DNA of 64,000 bases from Actinomadura latina NBRC 106108 (GCF_001552195.1 NZ_BCQS01000007.1:248001-312000); one strand, 5' to 3'. Positions 35,220 through 43,816 are shown, numbered from the stretch's first letter. Numbers and translations: made by a program. The notes: generated by a model not told the origin, from the letters alone.

Positions 35220-35462
35220 TCAGGGAGCCTCGGTGGGGTCCTCTTCCAGGAGGTCGTCGAACTCGCCGTCCTTGACGCCCGCGATGAAGGCGTCCCACTC
35301 GGCCTCGGTGAAGTAGAGGATGGGCCCCTCCGGGTTCTTGGCGTCGCGCATGACGACGGCCCGCTCACCGAAGTCCTTGTGCTGGACGGGGACGTCCTTG
35401 CCATCGATGAACTCGATGATGACCCCGTCGCTGAGGATCGGTTCCTGCTCGGTCACTGGCAC
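35220..35462 (-). CDS. DUF397-family small protein
   Basis: An 80-residue acidic protein with the DUF397 core, reading VVMRDAKNPEGPILYFTEAEWDAFIAGVKDGEFD. DUF397 proteins are small actinomycete partners usually encoded next to a Scr1/BldB-associated helix-turn-helix regulator. Here there is no such partner; the neighbours are a convergent hydrolase and a TetR-family gene 79 bases upstream. A second DUF397 gene, with its partner, is at 63009-63200. An N-terminal extension relative to the other copy replaces the usual WRKSS start. Family is clear; the role of an orphan copy is not. Confidence 0.85.
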   Translation of the reverse strand: MPVTEQEPILSDGVIIEFIDGKDVPVQHKDFGERAVVMRDAKNPEGPILYFTEAEWDAFIAGVKDGEFDDLLEEDPTEAP

Positions 35463-35541
35463 ACCTTCTTCGTCCCGGCTCGTGTCGGGCTCAAGGCTAG
35501 TGCGGAAGGGGCCGGCGCCACACGCGGAACGCGGTTCGCGG

Positions 35542-36177
35542 TCAGGGGTCGATGAGGAGGCGCGCGGCGCTGATCTCCAGGCGGGACTGGATCTCCTCGG
35601 CGGTCGCGTTGCCGCGCAGCATCTCGATCATCTCCATGGTCCAGATGCCGGACAGCGCACGGGCCACGAGGCGGCGCGGGTCGTCGGCGGGGATGTCCTC
35701 GGGCGGGCCGGACGCGGCGCGCAGCAGCAACTCGCTCATCCGCTCGCCGAAGTCGGTCTTGACGTCGGACAGGAGGAGGGAGCGGATCAGCGCCTCCGCC
35801 AGCTCGGGCTCGCGCATGAGGCCGCGGGTGGCGCGCATCAGCACCTCCACCGCGCGTGCGGGGGCGTCGCCGGCGCGGGGCGGGCGGCGCTCGATGCTGC
35901 CTTCGAGGAGCAGGATCTCCTCGCTGACGACCGCGACGACCAGGTCCATCTTGGACGGGAAGTAGCGGTAGAGCGTGCCGAGCGCGACCCCGGCCCGCTC
36001 GGAGACGGTGCGCATCTGCATCGCCTCGATGCCGCCGCGCGACGCGAGCGCCGCGGCCGCCTGGACGATACGCTTGCGCCGCTGGTGCTGGCTGCGGGAG
36101 CGCACGCCCTGCCCGGCCGCCTGTCCCGCCGGCTGACTCCGGGTCTCGTCCCCGGTCACGGTCGGCTCTGCGGTCAC
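35542..36177 (-). CDS. kstR: KstR-like TetR-family repressor of steroid catabolism
   Basis: A 211-residue TetR regulator. Its DNA-binding segment QRRKRIVQAAAALASRGG, then MQMRTVSERAGVALGTLYRYFPSK, matches M. tuberculosis KstR almost residue for residue from memory (RRKRILDATMAIASKGG, VQMRAVADRADVAVGTLYRYFPSK). The C-terminal end RLEISAARLLID also resembles KstR. Operators fitting the KstR consensus lie at 4229, 6615 and 7972, and a one-mismatch palindrome lies at 36363-36380 in the divergent region. This gene is therefore the best candidate to control both steroid loci in the window. KstR responds to steroid-CoA ligands by family knowledge. Another KstR paralogue elsewhere cannot be excluded. 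Confidence 0.82.
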   Translation of the reverse strand: MTAEPTVTGDETRSQPAGQAAGQGVRSRSQHQRRKRIVQAAAALASRGGIEAMQMRTVSERAGVALGTLYRYFPSKMDLVVAVVSEEILLLEGSIERRPPRAGDAPARAVEVLMRATRGLMREPELAEALIRSLLLSDVKTDFGERMSELLLRAASGPPEDIPADDPRRLVARALSGIWTMEMIEMLRGNATAEEIQSRLEISAARLLIDP

Positions 36178-36362
36178 GGTCGTCGTCCCTTCTGTGCGGG
36201 CTCGGTCACCCGACGCGTCCTCCCCAGCCTACAGCCTCGGCGAGAACGTGTTATCTGATCGGCCGATGACGGTCGGTTCCGGTGGACATCTACCCAGCGC
36301 GGGACCCTGGCACGCCAGCGGATTCGGGCCGATAACGGGGACCGGCCGATCTCTGGACACAG

Positions 36363-36380
36363 AGTAGAATCTGTTCTACT
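36363..36380. promoter_or_regulatory. KstR-like palindrome upstream of the fadD17 remnant
   Basis: AGTAGAA-N4-TTCTACT is a perfect 18-base palindrome and differs from TnnAACnnGTTnnA at one base (AAT for AAC). A weaker AACnnGTT core is at 36245-36252. They lie in the 235-base divergent region between the KstR-like gene and the acyl-CoA dehydrogenase operon. Confidence 0.65.
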
Positions 36381-36412
36381 TTTTCGCCGTGGGGGCGTCC
36401 CGGGAGGTGGGC

Positions 36413-36919
36413 ATGGTGAGCGTCGCGGCACTGCTCGCGGCCAGGGCGGACGACGACCGGCCGGGGCTGCGCTCCGCCGACGACGGACGGGCCTGGACGT
36501 GGCGGGAGGTCGTCGCCGAATGCGCCGTCCGCGTCACCCACCGCAAGATGGCCGTGCCGGGGGAGATGCTCGCCGAGCGCATGCTGTCCCCGGAGTCGGT
36601 CGTCTACTGCCCGATGCCGCTGTTCCACTCGGGCGCGGTCATGGCGGCGTACGCGCCCGCGCTCGCGGCCGGCGCCGAGCTGGTGCTGCGGGCGAGGTTC
36701 TCGGCGTCCGGCCTGCTGCCCGACGTACGCGCGCACGGCTGCACCTACAAGATCCGCAAGCGCCGGCTGGCCAAGGACGGCTGGCGCACCGACGACCCGG
36801 TGTGGTGGCGGCCCGGACGCGACCTCGCCTACCGCCGGATGACCGCCGCGAACGCGGCCGGCCTGCGGGCCGAGTTCGAGTGGTGCGGCCGGCTGCACCT
36901 CCTGGAAGGGAGCGGATGA
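36413..36919 (+). pseudogene. fadD17-like acyl-CoA synthetase remnant with two in-frame deletions
   Basis: A 168-codon open frame whose three blocks align, from memory, to separated parts of FadD17-type steroid/acyl-CoA ligases. Residues about 1-40 (DDDRPGLR, WTWREVV) match the N-terminus. The block from HRKMAVPG to GCTY matches the middle, including CPMPLFHSGAVM and FSASGLLPDVR. KIRKRRLAKDGW onward matches the C-terminus. The P-loop TSGTTGxPK segment and the whole adenylation motif and hinge region are missing, so it cannot be an active ligase. Both junctions keep the frame. It retains a KstR-like operator, a GGGAGG ribosome site and a stop touching the GTG of the next gene, so it may now serve only to couple translation of the dehydrogenase pair. 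Confidence 0.75.
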
Positions 36920-38026
36920 GTGGACTTCAACCTCGACGAGACCCAGCAAGAGATCAAGGGCCTCGCCGCCGGAGTGCTCGGGCGCGAGGCCGCGCAGGAG
37001 CGGCTGGAGGCGTTCGAGAAGAGCGGCGCCCCCTACGACGAGGCGGCCTGGAAGGCGCTCGCGCAGGCGGGGCTGCTCGGGATCGTCCTGCCGGAGGACG
37101 CCGGTGGCGCCGGCCTCGGCCCGGTCGAACTGGCGGTGATCCTGCGCGAGGTCGGCCTCCGCACCGCGCCCGTCCCGGTGTACGCGTCGCTGGCGCTGGC
37201 GGCCGTCCCGATCGCCGCGCACGGCACGGCGGAGCAGCGCGCCCTGCTCGCTCCGCTGGCCGCGGGCGCGACCGTCCTGACCGGTGCGTACCGGGAGATC
37301 GGCCCGGCCGGGGAGATCGCCACGACCGCCCGCAAGGGCGGCGACGGCTACGTCCTCAACGGCGTGAAGACGTTCGTCCCGTATGCGCGGGAGGCGTCGC
37401 GGATTCTCGTCCCGGCGCGCGTCGAGGGCGAGGGCGTCGGCGTCTTCCTGGTCGAGCCAGCCGCCGCGACGATCATCAAGCAGCCGTCGGCGACGAGCGA
37501 GTCGCTGTCGCGCGTCGAGCTCGGCGACACCAGGGTCGGTCCCGGCGCCCTGCTCGGCGGGACGGCGGACGGCGCCGCCTGGGACACCCTCCGCCGCTCG
37601 GCCGTCGCCGGCGCGGTCGCGATCTCGTCCGGCGTCATCGAGGGCGCGCTGGAGCTGACCAAGGAGTACACGAAGACCCGCGAGCAGTTCGACCGGGCGC
37701 TCGCGCAGTTCCAGGCGGTCACGATGCAGATCAGTGACGTCTACATCGCGAAGCGGGCCCTGGACGTGGCCGTCTGGGCGGGCGTGTGGCGGCTGGCCCA
37801 GGGCGCCGCCGACGCCGAGGAGCTGCTGACGATCGCCTCGGTCAACGCGTGCGATCCCGTCATCAAGGCCCTCTACACCTGCCAGCACCTGCACGGCGGC
37901 ATCGGCCTGGACGTCACCTACCCGCTGCACCGCTACTTCGCCTGGGGCAAGCACTGCGGGCACCTGCTCGGCGGCGCGGAAGACCGGCTCGACGCGCTCG
38001 GTGCGCTCATCGCCCAGGAGGCCTGA
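36920..38026 (+). CDS. fadE28: Acyl-CoA dehydrogenase, FadE28 (ChsE1)-like subunit
   Basis: A 368-residue acyl-CoA dehydrogenase-family protein starting at GTG 36920, directly after the remnant stop. The C-terminal CQHLHGGIGLDVTYPLHRYF and HLLGGAEDRL match M. tuberculosis FadE28, one half of the alpha2beta2 dehydrogenases that desaturate steroid side-chain CoA esters. The mid-region TREQFDRALAQFQAVTMQISD is the usual FAD/CoA helix. As in FadE28 the first half is divergent. It abuts the partner gene with no spacing (TGA then ATG). FadE27 (ChsE5), which neighbours fadD17 in mycobacteria, is the alternative identity. Confidence 0.85.
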   Translation: MDFNLDETQQEIKGLAAGVLGREAAQERLEAFEKSGAPYDEAAWKALAQAGLLGIVLPEDAGGAGLGPVELAVILREVGLRTAPVPVYASLALAAVPIAAHGTAEQRALLAPLAAGATVLTGAYREIGPAGEIATTARKGGDGYVLNGVKTFVPYAREASRILVPARVEGEGVGVFLVEPAAATIIKQPSATSESLSRVELGDTRVGPGALLGGTADGAAWDTLRRSAVAGAVAISSGVIEGALELTKEYTKTREQFDRALAQFQAVTMQISDVYIAKRALDVAVWAGVWRLAQGAADAEELLTIASVNACDPVIKALYTCQHLHGGIGLDVTYPLHRYFAWGKHCGHLLGGAEDRLDALGALIAQEA

Positions 38027-39199
38027 ATGTTCATCGACCTGACCGACGAGCAGAAGAAGCTCCGCGCCGAGCTGCGCGAATACTTCGAGAACTGCCTGAC
38101 CGCCGGGCAGCGCGCCGCGATCGCGGCCGACCCGTTCGGCTCCGCCTACATGGAGCACTGCAGGCGGCTCGGCCGCGACGGGATGCTGGGCGTCGCGCTG
38201 CCGAAGGAGTACGGCGGCCGCGGGTTCGGCCCGGTCGAGCAGACGATCTTCGCGAACGAGATCGCCCGCGCCGAGGTCACCTACCCGCTGATCACGCTGA
38301 ACTCGGTCGCGCCGACGATCCTGCAGTACGGGTCGGACGCGCACAAGGAGTTCTTCATCCCGCGCATCCTCGCGGGGGAGTGCCACTTCGCGATCGGCTA
38401 CAGCGAGCCGGGCGCGGGCACCGACCTCGCCGCCCTGCGCACCACCGCGGTGAGGGACGGCGACCACTACGTCGTCAACGGGCAGAAGATCTTCACGTCC
38501 GGCGCGCACCACTCCGACTACGTGTGGCTCGCGGCCCGCACCGACCCGTCCGCGAAGAAGCACAAGGGCATCTCGATGTTCATCGTCGACTGCAAGGACC
38601 CGGGCTTCTCCTGGACGCCGATCATCACGATGGACGGCGCCCACCACACGAACTCGACGTACTTCCAGGACATCCGCGTCCCCGCCGACATGATGATCGG
38701 CGAGGAGAACAAGGGCTGGGACCTCATCGTCAACCAGCTCAACCACGAGCGGGTCACGCTCGGCCCGGCCGGCAACATCGGGCACACCCGCATCCGGTTC
38801 GAGCGCTGGGCCCGCAGCACCGCCGGCCGGGACGGCCGCCCGCTCATCGAGGCGCCCGCCGTCCGCCGCGCGCTCGCCCAGGTGCACGCCTACCTGCGCG
38901 TCAACGAGATCCTCAACTGGCAGGTCGCCGCGAACCAGGACCTCGGCTGGCTCGGCGCCGCCGACGCGTCCGCCACGAAGATCTACTCCTCGGAGCGGAT
39001 GCAGGACGTCGGCCGGATCATCGGCGACGTCCTCGCCCGCTACGGCGACCCCGGCGACCCGGAGACCGCGGCCTTCATGGCGGCGCTCGACCGGCTGGCC
39101 AAGGGCGCGCTCGTGCTGACGTTCGGCGGCGGCGTCAACGAGATCCAGCGCGAGCTGATCGCCATGATCGGCCTCGGGCTCCCCCGCGCCCCCCGCTGA
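38027..39199 (+). CDS. fadE29: Acyl-CoA dehydrogenase, FadE29 (ChsE2)-like subunit
   Basis: A 390-residue acyl-CoA dehydrogenase subunit. MFIDLT at the N-terminus, HFAIGYSEPGAGTDLA, the segment HKGISMFIVDCKDPGFSWTP, DGAHHTNSTY and the C-terminal TFGGGVNEIQRE match FadE29 closely from memory. With the preceding protein it should form the FadE28-FadE29 type heterotetramer that dehydrogenates a 3- or 5-carbon steroid side chain as CoA ester. The FadE26 (ChsE4) identity is less likely but the families are similar. It ends four bases from the convergent glutamate decarboxylase gene. The Rv3540c-Rv3542c hydratase/aldolase genes that follow in mycobacteria are absent here. Confidence 0.88.
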   Translation: MFIDLTDEQKKLRAELREYFENCLTAGQRAAIAADPFGSAYMEHCRRLGRDGMLGVALPKEYGGRGFGPVEQTIFANEIARAEVTYPLITLNSVAPTILQYGSDAHKEFFIPRILAGECHFAIGYSEPGAGTDLAALRTTAVRDGDHYVVNGQKIFTSGAHHSDYVWLAARTDPSAKKHKGISMFIVDCKDPGFSWTPIITMDGAHHTNSTYFQDIRVPADMMIGEENKGWDLIVNQLNHERVTLGPAGNIGHTRIRFERWARSTAGRDGRPLIEAPAVRRALAQVHAYLRVNEILNWQVAANQDLGWLGAADASATKIYSSERMQDVGRIIGDVLARYGDPGDPETAAFMAALDRLAKGALVLTFGGGVNEIQRELIAMIGLGLPRAPR

Positions 39200-39203
39200 T
39201 CGC

Positions 39204-40634
39204 TCAGGAGGGTTTCGCGGCCGGCGCCTTCTTGGGCTCGGCGCCGTGCGCGAAGCCGGTCGTGTCGTCCGCGCCCCGCTGCGGTTCCCGCTGGGCCTCC
39301 AGCCGGGGCAGGACGCGGCGCAGGTCGTCCAGGAACAGCTCGGCCAGGTCGTGGCCGAAGCCGTTGCGCACCACCACGCGCAGGACGGCGAGGTCGGTGC
39401 GGTTCTCCGGGAAGGTGTAGGCGGGCACGAGCCACCCCGATTCGCGCAGCGCGGCCGACACGTCGTAGACCGTGAAGTTCCGGACGTCCTTCCGGACCCG
39501 GAACGCGAACACCGGCAGCTCGTCCCCGCCGGTGAGCGTCTCGAACGGGCCGAACCGGCCGATCTCCGCCGCCAGCCGCGTTGCGACGTCCCGGCACGTC
39601 TGCTGGACCCGGCGGTACCCGTCGAAGCCGAGCCGCAGGAAGTTGTAGTACTGGGCGACGACCTGCGCGCCGGGACGGGAGAAGTTCAGCGCGAACGTCG
39701 GCATGTCGCCGCCGAGGTAGTTCACCCGGAAGACCAGGTCCTCCGGGAGGGCCTCCTCGTCCCGCCACAGCGCCCAGCCGAGGCCCGGCATGACCAGGCC
39801 GTACTTGTGCCCGGACGTGTTGATCGACGCGACCCGCGGCAGCCGGAAGTCCCACTCCAGGTCCGGGTCGAGAAACGGGGCGATCATCGCGCCGGACGCG
39901 CCGTCCACGTGCACGGGCACGTCGAGCCCGGTCCGCCGCTCCAGGTCGTCGAGCGCGGCGGCGATCTCCGCGACGGGCTCGTAGCTGCCGTCGAACGTCG
40001 AGCCGAGGACGGCGACGACCCCGATCGTGTTCTCGTCGCACAGCTCCACGGCCTCCCGGGCGCCGAGGTGGTACCGGCCGCCCTCCATCGGCACGTAGCG
40101 GGGCTCGACCTCGAAGTAGTCCGCGAACTTCTCCCAGCAGATCTGCACGTTGACGCCCATGACGAGGTTCGGCCGGTCCGCGGGCTCGCCGGCCTCCCGG
40201 CGCCGCCGCCGCCAGCGCCGCTTCAGCGCGAGGCCGCCGAGCATCGCCGCCTCGCTGGACCCGGTGGTCGAGCAGCCCACGGCGCGGCGCGGGTCCGCGG
40301 CGTGCCACAGCCGGGCGAGCATGTGCACGCAGCGCATCTCCAGCTCGGCGGTGCGCGGGTACTCGTCCTTGTCGATCATGTTCTTCTCGGCGCACTCGGC
40401 CATCAGCCGCAGCGCCTCCGGCTCCGCCCACGTGGACACGAACGTCGCGAGGTTCAGCCGCGCGTTGCCGTCCAGCATCAGCTCGTCGTGGACGACCTGG
40501 TAGGCGATGCCCGGGTCGAGCTCGCCGGCGGGCAGCGCGTAGCGGGGAATGGTGAGCGGCTCGCGGCTGAAGACGGGATTGATCCGCAGGTCACGCCCGC
40601 CGTCCCCGGCGGCATGGGGATGCTTGAGGGCCAT
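39204..40634 (-). CDS. gadB: Glutamate decarboxylase
   Basis: A 476-residue PLP-dependent group II decarboxylase. The PLP lysine is Lys277 in SINTSGHKYGL-like context, the cofactor-aspartate lies in VHVDGASGAMIAPF, and CSTTGSSEAAMLGGLA binds the PLP phosphate. INPVFSREPLTIPRYALP and NMIDKDEYPRTAELE are typical of GadA/GadB. It converts glutamate to GABA with proton consumption. The C-terminal Lys/Pro/Ala-rich tail (about 35 residues) extends past the usual end. ATG 40634 was chosen; the frame extends upstream through shadow sequence. No glutamate/GABA antiporter gene is adjacent. Confidence 0.94.
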   Translation of the reverse strand: MALKHPHAAGDGGRDLRINPVFSREPLTIPRYALPAGELDPGIAYQVVHDELMLDGNARLNLATFVSTWAEPEALRLMAECAEKNMIDKDEYPRTAELEMRCVHMLARLWHAADPRRAVGCSTTGSSEAAMLGGLALKRRWRRRRREAGEPADRPNLVMGVNVQICWEKFADYFEVEPRYVPMEGGRYHLGAREAVELCDENTIGVVAVLGSTFDGSYEPVAEIAAALDDLERRTGLDVPVHVDGASGAMIAPFLDPDLEWDFRLPRVASINTSGHKYGLVMPGLGWALWRDEEALPEDLVFRVNYLGGDMPTFALNFSRPGAQVVAQYYNFLRLGFDGYRRVQQTCRDVATRLAAEIGRFGPFETLTGGDELPVFAFRVRKDVRNFTVYDVSAALRESGWLVPAYTFPENRTDLAVLRVVVRNGFGHDLAELFLDDLRRVLPRLEAQREPQRGADDTTGFAHGAEPKKAPAAKPS

Positions 40635-40684
40635 GCCGCCGCAGTACCCGCCCCCTCCGGCACCACACCCGCGCGGGGGGACGG

Positions 40685-41356
40685 CTACTCGGCCGGCTGC
40701 ACCGGGAAGTTGAGGCCGCTCTCCAGGATGGCGAACGCCTGGTCGACCGCCTCCGAGAGCGTGGCGAACGTCCCGCCCATGCGGCCGGCGGCGTCGGCCG
40801 CGGCCTGGAAGCCGCAGTGCGCGGCGGCGGCGACGACGTGCGGGCGCAGGTCGGTGCCGGGGTCGAGGCCCATCCGCTGCGCGACGATGTCGGTCAGCAG
40901 CGCCTGCTTGCGCTGCGCGTGCTCCAGGCTGCCCGCCATCAGGGTGGGGCTGTCCTTCACCATCGACACCATGCACTCGAAGCGCCCCGGGTCGAAGCCC
41001 AGCTCGCCCGCCTCGCAGGCGCGCGCGATCTCCACCACGGTGCGCCGCAGCGCGGTCATGATCGGCTCGTCGGCGGGACGCGTGGCCAGCACCGATGTGA
41101 CGGCCCGGACCTGATCCTCCTGGAAGGTGAGTGCGACGTCCTCCTTCGAGGCGAAGTAGCGGAAGAACGTGCGGGACGAGACGTCCACGGCGTCGGCGAT
41201 CTCCTCGACGGTGGTGGCGTCGAACCCCTTCTCGGCGAAGAGGGCGAATGCGGCGTCGATGAGCGCCTCACGGGTGCGCTGCTTCTTGCGTTCGCGCCTG
41301 CCCGGGGGCTGGGGTCCGGGACCGGGCGTGCCGGCCTCGGGGGCGGTCGCGGTCAT
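40685..41356 (-). CDS. TetR-family regulator of the divergent MFS transporter
   Basis: A 223-residue TetR regulator. The basic stretch RRERKKQRTREALIDAAFAL precedes the helix-turn-helix TTVEEIADAVDVSSRTFFRY (about residues 48-67). The FFRYFASKEDV ending and the rest are like AcrR-type regulators of efflux pumps. ATG 41356 was chosen; a longer open frame reaches 41476 across the operator region. It is divergent from an EmrB/QacA transporter across 150 bases containing two palindromes, so it likely represses that pump and itself. The ligand is unknown. Confidence 0.87.
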   Translation of the reverse strand: MTATAPEAGTPGPGPQPPGRRERKKQRTREALIDAAFALFAEKGFDATTVEEIADAVDVSSRTFFRYFASKEDVALTFQEDQVRAVTSVLATRPADEPIMTALRRTVVEIARACEAGELGFDPGRFECMVSMVKDSPTLMAGSLEHAQRKQALLTDIVAQRMGLDPGTDLRPHVVAAAAHCGFQAAADAAGRMGGTFATLSEAVDQAFAILESGLNFPVQPAE

Positions 41357-41446
41357 GCGCGCAGTGTAACCAGCGGGTGAACGCGTGCCAAGTGGCAGTG
41401 GACGAATTCTGTCGTAAGCTGAATCATGTCTGGATGTGACCTCAGG

Positions 41447-41475
41447 CAGTTGACGACAACTGTCATGGCATGACA
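41447..41475. promoter_or_regulatory. Overlapping palindromes in the TetR/MFS divergent region
   Basis: CAGTTG-N4-CAACTG (41447-41462) and TGTCATG-N1-CATGACA (41461-41475) are perfect and share two bases. They lie 32-60 bases upstream of the transporter ATG. TGCCA-N2-TGGCA near 41387 is a further short palindrome closer to the regulator. Confidence 0.6.
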
Positions 41476-41506
41476 CTTTGAACCCCAGTCAAGCCGGAGG
41501 TCGATC

Positions 41507-43126
41507 ATGACTCACTTGCAGGGCGCCGGAACACTCGAACCCGGCGCCGTCCACGCCCCCCCGCGCGACCGGGCGCGGGCCCTCCCATCAAGACCGGGGC
41601 ACGGGCACCCGTGGCTCACCCTCGTCGCCGTCGCGCTCGGCGTGATGATGGTCGGCCTGGACGCGACCGTCGTGTCCATCGCCAACCCCGCGATCGCCAA
41701 GGACCTCGGCGCGAGCCTGTCCGGCCTGCAGTGGGTGACCAACGCCTACCTGCTGGCGCTCGCCGTCACGCTGATCCCCGCCGGGAAGATCGCCGACCGG
41801 TTCGGACGCAAGCGGACGTTCCTCGCCGGGGTGATCGGGTTCGCCGTCTCCTCCCTGCTCATCGGGCTGTCCGGCGGGCTCGGGATGGTGATCTTCTGGC
41901 GGGTCGTGCAGGGCTTCGCGGGCGCGCTGCTGCAGCCCGCCAGCCTCGCCATCCTGCGCAACACCTTCCCCGCCGAGCGACTCAACACCGCGATCGGCAT
42001 CTGGGGCTCCACCGTCGGCATCTCGATCGCGGGCGGCCCGATCGTGGCCGGACTGCTGGTCGAGAACGTCAACTGGGAGTCGGTGTTCTTCCTCAACGCC
42101 CCGCTCGGCCTGGTCGCGCTGCTGGTCGGCGCCTGGGTGATCCGCGAGTCGCGGGACGAGGAGGCCGCCGGCTCGTTCGACCTGCCCGGCGTCGCGCTGC
42201 TCAGCGGCGCGCTGTTCGCCCTGGTCTGGGGGCTCATCAAGGCCGGTGAGAACGGGTTCGGGGACGCCGTCCCGCTGGTGTCGTTCGCCGTGTCCGCCGT
42301 GCTGTTCGCCGCGTTCGTCTGGAACGAGCTGCGGGTGGAGCGCCCGCTGCTGCCGCTGGACCTGTTCCGCTCGGTGTCGCTGTCGGCCGCGACCGGCCTC
42401 ATCGTCCTCGGCTTCTTCGCGATGTTCGGGACGATCTTCTTCATCACCCTCTACCTGCAGCAGGTGCACGGGATGAGCCCGGTGGAGGCCGGTGTCCGGA
42501 TGCTGCCGATGACCGGCGTGTTCATCGTCGCGTCCCCCATCGCGGGCGCGCTGACCAGCCGGTTCGGACCGCGCGTGCCGCTGGCCCTCGGGATGGGGTT
42601 CACCGCGGTCGCGATGTTCGGCCTGTCCCGCATCGGGGTGGAAGCCCCCTACGTGCAGCTCTGGCCGTGGTTCGTCCTCGTCGGCCTCGCGTTCGGCATG
42701 ATCATCGTCGCCGGGACGGAGGCCATCGTCGGCAACGCGCCCGCCCACCTCGCGGGCGTCGCGGGCGGCCTGCAGCAGACCGCCTCGCAGGTCGGCGGCG
42801 TCCTCGGCACGTCCGTGCTGGGCGTGCTGCTGTCGACCAAGGTCGGGGACGTGCTGTTCGGGCGGCTGACGGACGCGGGTGTGCCGGCCCCGGCGGCCCA
42901 GCGACTGGAAGGCGCGGGCGGGCTCGTGTCGCAGGGCGTCGCGCCCGTCCCGCCGGGCACGCCGGACCAGGCCGCGGACGCCATCACCACCGGCAGCCAC
43001 CTCGCGTTCATGGACGGCTTCCAGGAGTCCCTGACCGTCGCGGCGGCGGTCGCGCTCGCCGCCGTCCTCGCGGCCCTGCTCGTGCGGCGCGGCGGCACCG
43101 CGGTCGACGGCGCCGCGGCCGTCTGA
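41507..43126 (+). CDS. MFS drug-efflux transporter, DHA2 (EmrB/QacA) family
   Basis: A 539-residue, roughly 14-helix exporter. Helix 1 has GLDATVVSIANPAIAKDLGAS, typical of DHA2. Motif A after helix 2 is GKIADRFGRKRTFLAG, and helix 5 motif C is represented by GSTVGISIAGGPIVAG. It would extrude a lipophilic drug or metabolite using the proton gradient. The ATG at 41507 follows CCGGAGG. It is divergent from a TetR regulator across palindromic operators. The rhomboid-like gene starts 23 bases after its stop and may be co-transcribed. Substrate unknown. Confidence 0.9.
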   Translation: MTHLQGAGTLEPGAVHAPPRDRARALPSRPGHGHPWLTLVAVALGVMMVGLDATVVSIANPAIAKDLGASLSGLQWVTNAYLLALAVTLIPAGKIADRFGRKRTFLAGVIGFAVSSLLIGLSGGLGMVIFWRVVQGFAGALLQPASLAILRNTFPAERLNTAIGIWGSTVGISIAGGPIVAGLLVENVNWESVFFLNAPLGLVALLVGAWVIRESRDEEAAGSFDLPGVALLSGALFALVWGLIKAGENGFGDAVPLVSFAVSAVLFAAFVWNELRVERPLLPLDLFRSVSLSAATGLIVLGFFAMFGTIFFITLYLQQVHGMSPVEAGVRMLPMTGVFIVASPIAGALTSRFGPRVPLALGMGFTAVAMFGLSRIGVEAPYVQLWPWFVLVGLAFGMIIVAGTEAIVGNAPAHLAGVAGGLQQTASQVGGVLGTSVLGVLLSTKVGDVLFGRLTDAGVPAPAAQRLEGAGGLVSQGVAPVPPGTPDQAADAITTGSHLAFMDGFQESLTVAAAVALAAVLAALLVRRGGTAVDGAAAV

Positions 43127-43149
43127 TCGCGCGGGGTTAGGCTGCCGGT

Positions 43150-43809
43150 GTGATCGCTGCGTTCGTGAGGCGGTACGCGATGCCGCTGACGTTCCTGGGG
43201 CTGTTCGCCGCCATCTGGATGGTGCAGGCCCTCGTCCTGCCGCCGGGCGCCCGGCACGCGCTGATCGCCTGGGCCAGCACCAACCTGTCGAACCTCGCGG
43301 TCAACCCGGTCGGGACGATGGTCGCGTCGGCGTTCGTCGCCGAGGGGGCGCAGGGCGTGCTGCTGGTCGTGGCGGCGATCGGGCTGTTCCCCCTCACCCG
43401 GCGGTTCGGGAACCTGCGGGCCGTGGTGCTCGTCGGCGCCTCGCACGTCCTCGGCACCCTCGTCAGCCAGGGCATCGCGCTCGTGCGGCTGGAGTCCGGC
43501 CTGCTGTCGGAGTCCATCCGCACGATCCCCGACGTCGGCCCGTCCTACGTGCTGTGCGCGGCGCTCGTCGCGGCGTTCCTGTACGGGCGGGGGCGGATGC
43601 GGCGGCTGCTGGCGCTCGCCGGCTGGTGCGCGCTCGTGCCCGTCCTGCTGGACGGCCTGCTCGCGCTCCAGGTCGCCGCCGTCGGGCATCTGACGGCGAT
43701 GCTGGCGGGCGCGCTGATCGGCGGGCTGCTCCTGCTGCTGGAGCGCCGCCGCGTCGCCGTGCCCGCGGCTCCGGAGATCGCGCGGCCGGGACCGGTCGCG
43801 GGGGCCTGA
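43150..43809 (+). CDS. Rhomboid-like membrane protein
   Basis: A 219-residue protein with about six membrane segments. A possible intramembrane serine lies in VGPSYVLCAAL (position of the rhomboid GxSx motif) and a possible catalytic His in AVGHLTAMLAGALIGG, as in rhomboid helices 4 and 6. The usual GASG is GPSY, and the loop motifs are weak, so it may be a rhomboid-like protein without protease activity. GTG 43150 is the chosen start. It lies 23 bases after the transporter gene and seven bases from the convergent sigma-like gene. Nothing else in the context indicates a substrate. Confidence 0.65.
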   Translation: MIAAFVRRYAMPLTFLGLFAAIWMVQALVLPPGARHALIAWASTNLSNLAVNPVGTMVASAFVAEGAQGVLLVVAAIGLFPLTRRFGNLRAVVLVGASHVLGTLVSQGIALVRLESGLLSESIRTIPDVGPSYVLCAALVAAFLYGRGRMRRLLALAGWCALVPVLLDGLLALQVAAVGHLTAMLAGALIGGLLLLLERRRVAVPAAPEIARPGPVAGA

Positions 43810-43816
43810 CCCCGGG

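Noticed and set aside
33298..35298. A long minus-strand open frame overlapping alc and the secreted hydrolase
   Set aside because: It is antisense to both real genes, crosses an intergenic region and has low-complexity Gly/Arg/Ala composition.
36389..36412. An earlier start codon for the fadD17 remnant
   Set aside because: The codon at 36413 has a GGGAGG ribosome site and its peptide matches the family N-terminus; the earlier codon adds unmatched residues.
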